Source of the DNA: Bacillus sp. AFS015802
GTDB taxonomy: Bacteria > Bacillota > Bacilli > Bacillales > Bacillaceae_B
Length of the DNA: 64,000 bases
NCBI RefSeq assembly: GCF_002561455.1
Contig: NZ_NTUP01000066.1
Location: 170,802 to 234,801 of the forward strand
Reading direction: 5' to 3'
The position numbers were made by a program, and so were the translations under genes. The notes below the pieces were generated by a model, which had not been told where the DNA came from, ran no database searches, and was given only the letters and a program-made list of their open reading frames with translations. Positions 23,802-32,962 of the stretch are shown here, one piece after another (positions within the stretch are counted from its first letter, which is position 1; each line of letters starts with the position of its first letter).

Positions 23802-24629
23802 ATGATGAGTAACCACTACCTGAATAAGGAACGTGTAACGGATTTCCTTAAGGCGAATAGAGAGGATTTTCAACAGAAACTCTTATCTGAAGCTGTAAAT
23901 GTCAGCAGCAAAATCAATGATATTCTTGAAAAAGGAAACATAGATTTGTTAAAGAATGCGGAAATGGTGTCTCATTATATCGTTGAAAACAGAGAAGAAG
24001 AGCTGATTGAATTTGCGAAAGTGGAGGGAGTTGCCTGGGCACAGCATTCTCTTACACTTGCATTTAAGCTGGAATGGGTCCATGCCATCAGGAGAACATT
24101 ATGGTATTTCCTTTATCAATATGATAAACAGAATGAAGAGACTGAATCTCAACGAAAGACATTCTTTGACTTGGAAAAAAGAATTAATGACAACGTGGAC
24201 CAATTCCTGAATAATTTCTTTATTCGTTACTCGGATTACAAAGATGAACAGCTATTGTCGCAGAAAATACTGGTGGAAAATCTATCAGCACCGATCATCC
24301 CAATTGATGACTCCATTGCGGTGCTGCCTTTAATAGGAATGATCGATTCTTATCGCGTCAATGCATTGGAAGAAAAAGTGTTGATGGAAATCAGTTCGAA
24401 GAAGATTCAAACTCTTATTATCGATTTATCGGGTACTGCCGAAATGGAAGTGGATGTCATTTTTCAATTTAAAAAGATTCTATACGGAATCAGTATGATG
24501 GGGTGCAAAGCGATCCTCACAGGGCTGCGGGTAGGACTTGTCAGAAATATAGTGGATTCAGGTATCGAATTTGACAATCTGGTAGAGATAAAGGGAACAT
24601 TACAGCAAACGCTGAAAGAACATTTGTAA
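23802..24629 (+). CDS. RsbR-like stressosome protein
   Basis: 275 residues: an N-terminal globin-like helical sensor (about 1-150) and a C-terminal STAS domain (about 160-275, SAPIIPIDDSIAVLPLIGMID ... IQTLIIDLSG). This is the layout of RsbR paralogues, which with RsbS form the stressosome upstream of sigma-B. No rsbS, rsbT or rsbU gene is adjacent, as is usual for the stand-alone paralogues. The residue after 'IG' in the first STAS strand, commonly a phosphorylatable threonine, appears to be methionine (position about 185). AAGGAGCGAGTC precedes the ATG. Confidence 0.85.
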   Translation: MMSNHYLNKERVTDFLKANREDFQQKLLSEAVNVSSKINDILEKGNIDLLKNAEMVSHYIVENREEELIEFAKVEGVAWAQHSLTLAFKLEWVHAIRRTLWYFLYQYDKQNEETESQRKTFFDLEKRINDNVDQFLNNFFIRYSDYKDEQLLSQKILVENLSAPIIPIDDSIAVLPLIGMIDSYRVNALEEKVLMEISSKKIQTLIIDLSGTAEMEVDVIFQFKKILYGISMMGCKAILTGLRVGLVRNIVDSGIEFDNLVEIKGTLQQTLKEHL

Positions 24630-24655
24630 AAGCAGAGGTCCGTCCCTCTGCTTCT
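24630..24655. repeat. GGGAC-type element directly after the stop
   Basis: AAGCAGAGG-TCCGT-CCCTCTGCTT, a short perfect hairpin starting 1 base after the RsbR-like stop; likely acts as terminator. Confidence 0.65.
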
Positions 24656-24757
24656 GCCATTCTCCACTTTTGTCGAACATTCACAAGAAATGGGAGGTAT
24701 TTCCCGGGAAAATGTCGAAGGGTTAGGAATAAACGCTTTTCCTAAAGGAGATCCCGT

Positions 24758-25999
24758 ATGTTAGAGACTGTCCATCATTTAATTTTACATGTGGTATTTA
24801 TACTATTTGCGATTCTTGTCTCTCAAATGTTCATGAGCGAATCGGACAGGGGCACAAGAGGGTTCACCTTTACGTTTATCGTGATGAATAGTGCTGTATT
24901 AGTATTTACCATGACTTTCCCTTTGGTTTACTCTAGTGGATACGTATACGATTTTAAAGTGATCCCAATCATTCTCGCTTTTCTCTATGGGGGAAAGAGA
25001 GTGGGGTTTAGCACGTTTTTCGCAATGCTTTTGATCGGTTTGTTTACCGATCATGTTTGGTTGTTTTTGCTTATGAATTATGCGATCTATAGCATGTTGC
25101 TGCTCCCCATTTCTGCATGGTATAGACGGTTAACCCCGTTGAAAAAAATGATCCTGATTTCAGGTTTTTATTTGTTCATCCCTGTGACAAGATCCATTTA
25201 TTTACTCCAGAATGACGAAAAAGAGCAGCTCCTATTTATGGCAAGCTCGACGTTGATCATATGGATTACGCTCATCCTCTCCATTTACCTGATTGAAAAT
25301 CGACTGGAGCAAGTCAGGATTAAAAAAGAGCTCATCAAAGCCGAAAAGTTTAATGTCGTCAGCGAGCTAGCAGCTTCTGTCGCACACGAAATCCGGAATC
25401 CGATGACAACGGTCAGGGGGTTCATGCAGCTCCTGCAGAGAGAAACGTTGACCGATCAACAAAAGAGTTTTATCGATATATCGATTCAGGAACTGGATCA
25501 CGCACAAGACGTCATCAATCAATACCTATCCCTCGCGAAGCCCCAGACAGAGGAATACGAGATGTTCAGTCTGTCCGATACCATGGATGAATCCGTTGAC
25601 GTCATGTCTACATACGCGGTGATGAACAGCATCAGGATCACTAAACAGATAGAGAAAGACCTGATGATCCAGGGGATGAAGCTGGAGGTAAAGCAAGTCC
25701 TCCTCAATCTACTGAAGAATGCCATCGAGGCGGTAAAAGAAAATGGGGAAATAACAGCAGCCGCGAGTCGTCATCGAGACGGCCGGATGATGATCCTGAT
25801 TCAAGATAATGGCACCGGCATGTCTCCGGAACAGCTCAAGGTTCTGGGGAGACCCTATTATTCCACGAAGGTAAAGGGGACGGGACTTGGGCTGACAGTG
25901 TGCTATCAGATTGTGAAACGGATGAAAGGAGAAATAAAGGTGGAGAGTGAGAAAGGAATCGGGACCACTTTTAGAATATACTTCCCTGAGGGGACATGA
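24758..25999 (+). CDS. KinB-like sensor histidine kinase (5TMR-LYT type)
   Basis: 413 residues. Five or six membrane helices in residues 1-190 form a 5TMR-LYT type sensor, then H-box ASVAHEIRNPMTTVRGF (phospho-accepting H210), and HATPase with N box LLNLLKNAIEA, DNGTGM and GTGLGL. It lacks a linked response regulator, the arrangement of the sporulation kinases that feed Spo0F/Spo0A. Similar in all parts to the kinase at 55660-56982. A role in the phosphorelay is an inference from this similarity and the many sporulation genes nearby. Confidence 0.85.
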   Translation: MLETVHHLILHVVFILFAILVSQMFMSESDRGTRGFTFTFIVMNSAVLVFTMTFPLVYSSGYVYDFKVIPIILAFLYGGKRVGFSTFFAMLLIGLFTDHVWLFLLMNYAIYSMLLLPISAWYRRLTPLKKMILISGFYLFIPVTRSIYLLQNDEKEQLLFMASSTLIIWITLILSIYLIENRLEQVRIKKELIKAEKFNVVSELAASVAHEIRNPMTTVRGFMQLLQRETLTDQQKSFIDISIQELDHAQDVINQYLSLAKPQTEEYEMFSLSDTMDESVDVMSTYAVMNSIRITKQIEKDLMIQGMKLEVKQVLLNLLKNAIEAVKENGEITAAASRHRDGRMMILIQDNGTGMSPEQLKVLGRPYYSTKVKGTGLGLTVCYQIVKRMKGEIKVESEKGIGTTFRIYFPEGT

Positions 26000-26591
26000 A
26001 GCTTACCCGGAGAAAATCACAGTGATACTTCAACTAATCCCCTCCGTCATTATTTTAACCTTCCATTGATTTGATTCAGTTTGCTGACCATTACCGTACT
26101 GAATAAAGATGATCATACCGTGCTGACAAGCAGCATCCAGAGGACGATGGGACTATTGGACTTCATATGTGGTATCACTCCAATCCATTTTTTGTTAGTA
26201 TCTGAAAACGACTGGAACTATTCTGGGAAATCTGTGACTATTCTTATCCGGGATTTGAATAAAAGACTTTGTGAATGTTATCTTCGGGATCCATATTCCG
26301 ACTAAATTAGGACTGGCAAAAGGAATCACTCATGAGTATGAACAGATCATGAAGAAGAAACCAATTGAGATTTAACAATATATTCAGGATCATCAAGAGT
26401 ATTGGCGGTAATGAGAAAAGAATGACAGGTGCCCGTCAATAATAAAAGGAGGTTAAAGCAGAATCTCCTCTAGGTAAACCCGGCAAACATGCCGGGTTTT
26501 TTCTTATGGACAGAACATTCACACCCCAAGGGTATAATTTCATCCCGAACAGACAAGGATGGTACTACTACATAATGGGAGGGGGCTAAGT
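26000..26591. other. gene-poor stretch with possible decayed reading frame
   Basis: A frame of about 74 codons at 26081-26305 has no ribosome site. A second frame beginning near 26259 encodes NVIFGIHIPTKLGLAKGITH and more, ending at a TAA near 26375; a one-base shift would join the two, so this may be the end of a broken gene. I cannot name a family. The stretch ends with a clear terminator and the ger operon promoter region. Confidence 0.3.
26475..26502 (+). terminator. rho-independent terminator
   Basis: AAACCCGGC-AAACAT-GCCGGGTTTTTTC: strong 9-base stem with T run, 90 bases before the ger operon. Confidence 0.85.
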
Positions 26592-28079
26592 ATGTTTTTT
26601 AACAAGAAACAAAGAGGTCCCGGTGAAACCAGTAAGGAAAAAACAGACATTCCTATCTCAAGCTCCGGTGATACATTTACCAGAGAAATAAAAGACGTCC
26701 TCCATGAAAGTTCCGATCTCGTCATGATGAGTCCAAGGTCAGGTGTGACCTTCATTTATTTCGATATGCTCATTGATAAAACGATGCTGAACCGGGACAT
26801 CATCAGCCAGCTGAAGGGGGAAGCGTGTACCCCAGAGGAAATGGAAGAGAACATTAATGTAGGGAATATAGAGAGGCATCTATCGGTGAATCCGTCTGTC
26901 ATGTCTCTTTTGAATGGGGCGGTCTTGGTTCACATAGAGGGGTATCCAAGTGTATTGGCCGTGAATATCCGTTCCGGGGACAGCCGTTCCTTGTCCAAGC
27001 CTGAAAATGAATCCATCGTAATCGGACCGCAGCTGGGATTCAATGAGAGCTTATCCACGAATGTTTCTCTCATCCGCAGGTATCTCGTGAATCCTCATTT
27101 ATGTAATAAGTCCTTGAAATTAGGGAAGCAGACCCAAACGACGATTTCCCTTTTATACATAGAGGGCATTGCCTCGGAACAAATGGTTCAAACCGTGACC
27201 CAGCGAATTTCCAACATAAAGATAGATGGGGTATTGGATAGTTCCCTTTTAATGCAATTGATCGAGGATAACGGCTTGAGCATTTTCCCTCAAATGATTT
27301 TAACGGAGCGGCCGGATCGTGCCTGTTCCTGGCTCTTGAACGGAAAGGTCGTCATCCTGGTGGATGGGAGTTCCCTCGTGATCGGATGCCCCCAATCATT
27401 TGTTGAATTCTTTCAAAGCATGGAGGATCAGAATGTCAAGTGGCAGGTTGCTTCTTTCTTTAGAATTCTCCGGTTTATGGCGATGATGCTGTCGGTCTTT
27501 TTTACGGCCGTTTATGTCGCTTCGTTGACATTCCACTATGAGATCATTCCCCAGCCCCTTCTGATTCCCTTAAGTGAATCCCGTTCAAGGGTCCCTTTTC
27601 CACCGATCATTGAAGCATTGTTATTGGAATTCATCATCGAATTACTAAGGGAAGCGGGAGCACGGCTGCCGACGAAGGTGGGGCAGACGATGGGTATCGT
27701 AGGAGGTATTGTCATCGGGACGGCTGCTGTTCAAGCGGGGTTCACCAGTAACATCCTGATTATCATCGTCGCACTTGGGGCACTTGCTTCCTTTACCACA
27801 CCAAGCTTTATGATGGGGAATGTCATCCGGATCGTCCGGTTCCCGATCATTGTATTGGCGGGGTTTTGGGGGTTTTATGGCATCATGTTCTCTTTTTGCT
27901 TTTTACTGATCCATCTCTTGAGGCAGACAAGCCTTGGAAGCCCTTTTCTCGCACCGTTCTATCCTGTCCGGATTAGAGATTGGGCGGATAGTGTTATCAG
28001 GCTGCCTCTTACATTTACGTCGAAACGTCCATATCAGGCAAGACCTTTGGATTCAGAGAAATACGAAGGAGAAGAATAG
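26592..28079 (+). CDS. spore germination receptor A subunit (GerA family)
   Basis: 495 residues: a large soluble N-terminal region (to about 290) followed by about five membrane helices, with the family motifs ERPDRACSWLLNGKVVILVDGS and LIPLSESRSRVPFPPIIEALLLEFIIELLREAGARLP. A subunits assemble with B and C subunits into nutrient-gated channels in the spore inner membrane. ATG at 26592 follows GGGAGGGGGCTAAGT. First gene of a complete A-B-C receptor operon. The nutrient cannot be read from sequence. Confidence 0.95.
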   Translation: MFFNKKQRGPGETSKEKTDIPISSSGDTFTREIKDVLHESSDLVMMSPRSGVTFIYFDMLIDKTMLNRDIISQLKGEACTPEEMEENINVGNIERHLSVNPSVMSLLNGAVLVHIEGYPSVLAVNIRSGDSRSLSKPENESIVIGPQLGFNESLSTNVSLIRRYLVNPHLCNKSLKLGKQTQTTISLLYIEGIASEQMVQTVTQRISNIKIDGVLDSSLLMQLIEDNGLSIFPQMILTERPDRACSWLLNGKVVILVDGSSLVIGCPQSFVEFFQSMEDQNVKWQVASFFRILRFMAMMLSVFFTAVYVASLTFHYEIIPQPLLIPLSESRSRVPFPPIIEALLLEFIIELLREAGARLPTKVGQTMGIVGGIVIGTAAVQAGFTSNILIIIVALGALASFTTPSFMMGNVIRIVRFPIIVLAGFWGFYGIMFSFCFLLIHLLRQTSLGSPFLAPFYPVRIRDWADSVIRLPLTFTSKRPYQARPLDSEKYEGEE

Positions 28080-28105
28080 TCCCGCGAAGGAGAAGGGAGG
28101 GCGCT

Positions 28106-29218
28106 ATGAATATTCATGTTCACCCACAACCACAATCACTCATCAATGCGTTCATGGTCATGTTCATCATTCACTCGATTCAGTTGGGTGTCGGGGTACA
28201 AGGGTTTCAACGGATCATTTATGTGGAGGCAGGGCATGATGCCTGGATATCCATCATTCTATCGGGTCTTGTGACCAGTTTCATTGGCTTTGTGATGATC
28301 AAGACCCTTAATTACTATGAGAGCTCAGATATATATGGAATCCAACGGGATGTGTATGGGAGATGGCTAGGGACTTGTATGAACGTCCTTTACGTATTTT
28401 ATTGTTTGGGTGCCTTTCTGGTGGTCATTCGAAATTATATTGAAGTGTTGCAGGCTTGGGTGTTTCCGGAAGTGCCTACCTGGTTCGTCAGCATGACTCT
28501 CATGATGCTGGTGTTATATGGGGTACTTGGGGGCTTTCGAATCATTGCAGGCGCTTCGTTCTTCAGTGTGTTTCTGTCTTTTTGGCTTCTTAGCCTGCTG
28601 GGATATCCGATTCAATTCAGTCATTGGTCCAATCTTCTTCCGATCTTGGAGTCTAATGCGACCGAGATCCTAAGAGGTGCCTATTCCATGACCTTCACCG
28701 TTGTAGGGTTTGAACTCATTTACTCTTTTTATCCTTTTATTAAAGAAAAAAGGAAAGCTCAAAAGTATATGCAGATCGGCTTATTGTACACAACTCTCCT
28801 GTATCTGGCCGTCATGGTTATTTCCCTTAGCTATTTCAGCGGCGGGCAGCTGGAAAGGACCATCTGGGGGACTTTATCTCTGTTCAAAATTGTGCGGCTG
28901 CCTTTTATCGAGAGGTTTGAATACGTGGCGATCACCTTCTGGATGCTTATCATCCTTCCGAATCTCATGTTGTATTTGTGGTCGGCCTCAAGGGGAATTG
29001 CCCGTATACTGGGAAAGGAAGGAAAGAAGATGATTATTTGGATTGTCGCTGTTACCCTTTTCGGCTGTGTACAGCTGTTTGTGACAAGAGAACAAATAAA
29101 CAAACTGAATAATTATTCTGCCCAAGTCTCCTTCATCGTTGTCTTTTGTTACCCTGTCTTCTTGTATCTTCTCGTATGGCTGAAGAAAAAAGTCTTTAGA
29201 AAAGAGGTGAAGTCATGA
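28106..29218 (+). CDS. spore germination receptor B subunit (GerB/AB permease-like)
   Basis: 370 residues with about ten hydrophobic helices of the APC-superfamily spore permease family (GVGVQGFQRIIYVEAGHDAWIS at the N-terminus, GGFRIIAGASFFSVF in the middle). B subunits bind the nutrient germinant. AGGGAGGGCGCT precedes the ATG, 26 bases after the A subunit stop; its TGA overlaps the start of the C subunit. Confidence 0.94.
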   Translation: MNIHVHPQPQSLINAFMVMFIIHSIQLGVGVQGFQRIIYVEAGHDAWISIILSGLVTSFIGFVMIKTLNYYESSDIYGIQRDVYGRWLGTCMNVLYVFYCLGAFLVVIRNYIEVLQAWVFPEVPTWFVSMTLMMLVLYGVLGGFRIIAGASFFSVFLSFWLLSLLGYPIQFSHWSNLLPILESNATEILRGAYSMTFTVVGFELIYSFYPFIKEKRKAQKYMQIGLLYTTLLYLAVMVISLSYFSGGQLERTIWGTLSLFKIVRLPFIERFEYVAITFWMLIILPNLMLYLWSASRGIARILGKEGKKMIIWIVAVTLFGCVQLFVTREQINKLNNYSAQVSFIVVFCYPVFLYLLVWLKKKVFRKEVKS

Positions 29219-30342
29219 AGAAACTTTTCATCATGGTTCCATCCCTAGTCCTGCTTCTCTTTCTTTCTTCTTGTGCAGAATCCAGCACCCTTGAGAAGAT
29301 CGGCATGGTTACGACTGTGGGTTATGACAAAAAGGAAGACGGGGAGATTCATACGACTACCCTGATTCTGGAGACAGATCCCCAATCCATGGATAGTACC
29401 AATGTCCTTTCAAGTGACTCGTTAACTAGTAAAGGGGCGAGGATAGAAATTAATTTAAAATCCCCCAAAAAGCTGGAATCAGGGCAGCTTCGTGTGGCTC
29501 TGTATGGGGAGGACCTGGCAGAAGACGGCTTGATCAACCTGGCCGATACGCTCTCCCGTGATCATTCAATCAGTGATCTCACTTTCCTGGCTGTGGTGGA
29601 AGGGAGTGCAGGTGAGCTCTTAAAGCATAAGTATGCCCAATTCTCTGATGCCGGGCAATACGTGTATAAAGAAATCGAACAAAATATAAAGGGAGAGGTG
29701 ATCCCTTCCCCGACTCTCCACGAAACCCTGCATGATTATTATTCCGTTGGGGTCGATCCCGTATTGCCCTTATTAAAAGTAGAGGATGATATGATCAATA
29801 TTACGGGCATGGCCTTATTTAAGGGGGATAGGATGGTGGGCAGGATACCCCCGAGGGACAGTTTTTATGTCAAGTTGGTGAGTGACCGGTTTAAGGCGGG
29901 AAATTTTGAAATCACCTTCAAAAACGGGGAGAATCAAGCCCTTCTGCCTTCCGAGCCGCCCTCATCTGATATCGCCGTCGCCTTGGATACGATCAAAAGT
30001 AAAAGCGAGATCAAACTTGTCGATCCGAAATCCCTGGAATTCGACCTGAATATCCAAATCAATGCGCGCTTGCAGGAGATCAACCGAAATGTTGATTTAA
30101 AGAAAAACGAAAACCTGGCAATAATCGAAAAGAAGCTGAGCAAAAAAATTACCAACGAAATTGAGGATCTCATCGGCTACTCGCAGTCCAAATCCTCGGA
30201 TGTCTTTGGTTTTGGTGAAGAATATCGAACGAAAGCGATCCATTCCAATCTGACTGATGAAGAGTGGCATGATCTGTTCAAGGACATCAAAGTGAACGTC
30301 AACATCGATTTTGTGATCATCCGGACTGGGGTGGTGGAGTAA
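29215..30342 (+). CDS. spore germination receptor C subunit (Ger(x)C lipoprotein)
   Basis: 375-residue lipoprotein, lipobox LSSC at about residue 20, then the GerC opening EKIGMVTTVGYDKKEDGEIH and a long C-terminal domain ending in VNVNIDFVIIRTGVVE. It sits on the outer leaflet of the spore inner membrane with the A and B subunits. ATGA overlap with the B gene. The operon ends in a strong hairpin, so there is no D subunit. Confidence 0.94.
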   Translation: MKKLFIMVPSLVLLLFLSSCAESSTLEKIGMVTTVGYDKKEDGEIHTTTLILETDPQSMDSTNVLSSDSLTSKGARIEINLKSPKKLESGQLRVALYGEDLAEDGLINLADTLSRDHSISDLTFLAVVEGSAGELLKHKYAQFSDAGQYVYKEIEQNIKGEVIPSPTLHETLHDYYSVGVDPVLPLLKVEDDMINITGMALFKGDRMVGRIPPRDSFYVKLVSDRFKAGNFEITFKNGENQALLPSEPPSSDIAVALDTIKSKSEIKLVDPKSLEFDLNIQINARLQEINRNVDLKKNENLAIIEKKLSKKITNEIEDLIGYSQSKSSDVFGFGEEYRTKAIHSNLTDEEWHDLFKDIKVNVNIDFVIIRTGVVE

Positions 30343-30380
30343 AGAAAGATCCGGGGAACGCGGTCCCCGGATCTTTCTTT
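30341..30380. terminator. strong bidirectional terminator
   Basis: AAAGAAAGATCCGGGGA and TCCCCGGATCTTTCTTT are perfect 17-base arms separated by 6 bases, between the convergent ger operon and YIEGIA pair. Confidence 0.9.
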
Positions 30381-30393
30381 GTCTCCTGTCCTC

Positions 30394-30600
30394 CTATACC
30401 CTGATCACCATGAAATCCCCATTTGTTAACTGGACGACGTCAGCCTTCAATCCTTTGGCAATATCAACCGTCATCTGCTTTAATTCATCACCATCATTGC
30501 TGTATAAGAGTAGCGGACCCCCGCTGATGACTCTTTCACGCTCCGAAGTTAAGTATGCCAAGATCTGATAAGGCGGTTTCATTGAACCTTCCCTGCCCAT
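30394..30600 (-). CDS. small partner of YIEGIA protein ('capping complex subunit')
   Basis: 68 residues (62 if the ATG at 30582 is used). The segment ILAYLTSERERVISGGPLLLYS and the end ADVVQLTNGDFMVIRV match the short proteins annotated publicly as capping complex subunit for YIEGIA. It starts 6 bases after the YIEGIA stop, so the pair is cotranscribed. Ribosome sites precede both possible starts (AAAGGGTGATGAC before 30600, GGGAAGG before 30582). Biochemistry unknown. Confidence 0.8.
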   Translation of the reverse strand: MGREGSMKPPYQILAYLTSERERVISGGPLLLYSNDGDELKQMTVDIAKGLKADVVQLTNGDFMVIRV

Positions 30601-30606
30601 ATGTCA

Positions 30607-31524
30607 TCACCCTTTCAAGTTGGTTTTCATCACGGCATGGGATTTTTTTGTGCTTTCAAGCAGTGGACATTTCTTCACGGCTTCAATGAAGGCATCGATG
30701 TCCCGCTTAATGGGAACAAGGGTGATCATGACTTTCCCATCCTCATAATCCTTCCTCGTAAATTGATAACGTTTAACGCCCAATGCCCGGCACGCTTCAA
30801 AGAGTGCAGCCTGACGCTGACCGAAGTTGTCGAGGCTGATCCGGAAGTGATTTTCTTTCGGATAGATGACGACCGCCATCCCTTCTTCGGTGAACAGCTT
30901 TTCGGCGTTATCTGTGCCAAGGAGATTGCTGACATACATATCATCAACATAGAGGGAAGACTGTTTAACGGTCACCTTTCCTTCCTTGACCTCTGCAATG
31001 TCCCCGATCGTCTTGCCTTTTGTGAACCGCTGTAAATAGTACAAAAGGGCAAATCCCACTAGTGCACCACCTGCGATACATAAGAGAACGCTGTCTACAT
31101 GGAGAGCATTATGAAGAACAGAGATGGTGAGAGATGTGATGAGTGCCACGATAAAGGCAAGATAGTTTCTTGCTTCGAAGGTTTTCGCAATGCCGTCTAT
31201 GTATGCCTTCCCCCGGTAGGTGAATTCCGTTTCTTCCAAGTCGCTTAAACTTTCCTTCTCCATTTTGCGGACATCCCTGAATTGCTGGAGGGCAAGGGTG
31301 AGGAATGTCACGGCAACGAAATTTTTACTCAGTAATGCCGGTATCGCCACTGCTCCGAGGGCCGCCGCGACAAATCCCGTGATGATCTGAATCAGGTAGC
31401 CATTCGGATAGCTTGGGTACTGCCTGAAATCTTCTTTAATCGTGATGACCCTGGCCAATGTTCCGAGGACGATGGCGCTTATGATGGTAAGTAATTCGTT
31501 TGATGTCAGTTCCGTTGGATCCAT
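30607..31524 (-). CDS. YIEGIA family membrane protein
   Basis: 305 residues. The eponymous motif reads YIDGIA at residues 108-113. Several membrane helices (about 10-30, 45-80, 120-165) are followed by a long cytosolic or external domain containing GNLLGTDNAEKLFTEEG-like sequence. ATG at 31524 follows AGAGGTGAAACCCCGT; the GTG at 31536 overlaps this ribosome site. The family is almost confined to endospore formers, pointing to a role in sporulation, but its function is not established. Confidence 0.85.
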   Translation of the reverse strand: MDPTELTSNELLTIISAIVLGTLARVITIKEDFRQYPSYPNGYLIQIITGFVAAALGAVAIPALLSKNFVAVTFLTLALQQFRDVRKMEKESLSDLEETEFTYRGKAYIDGIAKTFEARNYLAFIVALITSLTISVLHNALHVDSVLLCIAGGALVGFALLYYLQRFTKGKTIGDIAEVKEGKVTVKQSSLYVDDMYVSNLLGTDNAEKLFTEEGMAVVIYPKENHFRISLDNFGQRQAALFEACRALGVKRYQFTRKDYEDGKVMITLVPIKRDIDAFIEAVKKCPLLESTKKSHAVMKTNLKG

Positions 31525-31729
31525 ACGGGGTTTCACCTCTTTGGGAATGAATGCGATTGGCCTTAGTTTTAGGAATAAGGGGGATGATTATTCTTTCCGT
31601 CCGAACAGAGTGCCTGTTGAAAAGCGGATGATTCCACTAATTGGATATAATTCAATATTTTCAAGAGGATGATGATGGGCTTGTCATCACATACTGACTA
31701 AATAATACATCAGTTAAAAGGATGATTAG

Positions 31730-32962
31730 GTGAAACAGCAATGTGCGAAAGTTAGCAATTGGTGTGTGGTCAGTATGGCTTCGATCCCTTTGGTGATGAC
31801 CCTTGGGAATTCCATGTTGATCCCTGTACTGCCTGTATTCGAAAAAAAAGTAGGCATCAGCTCTTTTCAAACGAGTATGATCATCACGAGTTACTCGATT
31901 GCTTCTATTTTCCTCATACCGGTCGCAGGCTATCTGTCTGATCGATTTGGGAGGAAAATCATTATTCTACCGAGCCTTTTGATTGCCTTGCTTGGGGGGG
32001 TGGTTTCAGGGTTTGCTTCGTGGAAAATGGATGATCCGTTTACGTGGATCATCATTGGACGGGTTCTTCAAGGGATCGGAGCAGCCGGCGCAGCGCCGAT
32101 CATTTTACCTCTTGTCGGGGACCTGTATAAAGATGATGATGAAAAAACGAGCTCCTGTCTCGGGCTGATTGAAACGTCCAATACATTCGGTAAAGTGTTA
32201 AGTCCCATATTGGGGGCTTTATTTGCTGCGTATTTATGGTATCTTCCTTTTTTCTCAATTTCAGTATTCAGTTTTGTATCGATCCTCCTCGTGTTGTTTT
32301 TTGTGAAGGTACCAAAGAAGAAAGAGGAGCCCGTCGCATTATCTGAATTCATCCAGAAGACGAAGAAGATTTTCAAGCAGGAAGGGAAATGGATCTTTAC
32401 CGTGTTCCTTGTAGGAATCTATATCATGCTCGTTTTATTCGGCGTCTTGTTTTTTCTTTCGGATTCACTTGAGAAGGTGCATGACTTATATGGGGTGAAA
32501 AAAGGCTTTGTGCTGGCCATCCCATTATTGGCCCTTTGTATCGCGTCGTTTATCTCCGGAAGAAAGATCAAAGGGGATCTGAAGGTGATGAAAAGGATCA
32601 TGACCGTAAGCCTCATACTCATGAGCAGCAGTGTTGCCTGTATCGGGTGGGTGGATCAGCGATTGGTCCTTCTCCTGGTCGTTTCGAGCGTTCTCGGTCT
32701 ATCCATTGGTGCCCTGCTTCCTGCGATGGATGCACTGATCACTGAAAATATTGAGAAAGAGGAGCGGGGAACCATCTCTTCTTTCTACAGTTCCTCAAGG
32801 TTTATCGGGGTAGCGGCAGGACCACCTTTGATGGCTGTGGTCATGAAATCACTCCTGAATGCAAGTTTTATAGGGGCAGGTCTACTTGGGATCATTATGT
32901 TTCTGCTCGTACTGTTCTTCATTAAGCCCGACAAATCTACTGCAAAGGAAGGAAAGGCATGA
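31730..32962 (+). CDS. MFS transporter (DHA1 type)
   Basis: 410 residues, 12 helices. GNSMLIPVLPVFEKKVGI at the start and GYLSDRFGRKIII are DHA1 drug:proton antiporter motifs; GRVLQGIGAAGAAPIILPLV is the motif C region. GTG start preceded by AAAGGATGATTAG. Its TGA overlaps the start of the metallo-hydrolase (ATGA), so the two are translationally coupled. Substrate unknown. Confidence 0.9.
   Translation: MKQQCAKVSNWCVVSMASIPLVMTLGNSMLIPVLPVFEKKVGISSFQTSMIITSYSIASIFLIPVAGYLSDRFGRKIIILPSLLIALLGGVVSGFASWKMDDPFTWIIIGRVLQGIGAAGAAPIILPLVGDLYKDDDEKTSSCLGLIETSNTFGKVLSPILGALFAAYLWYLPFFSISVFSFVSILLVLFFVKVPKKKEEPVALSEFIQKTKKIFKQEGKWIFTVFLVGIYIMLVLFGVLFFLSDSLEKVHDLYGVKKGFVLAIPLLALCIASFISGRKIKGDLKVMKRIMTVSLILMSSSVACIGWVDQRLVLLLVVSSVLGLSIGALLPAMDALITENIEKEERGTISSFYSSSRFIGVAAGPPLMAVVMKSLLNASFIGAGLLGIIMFLLVLFFIKPDKSTAKEGKA

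Noticed and set aside
26081-26305. Stand-alone 74-codon gene
   Set aside because: No Shine-Dalgarno sequence and its apparent continuation lies in another frame; kept only as a possible broken gene.
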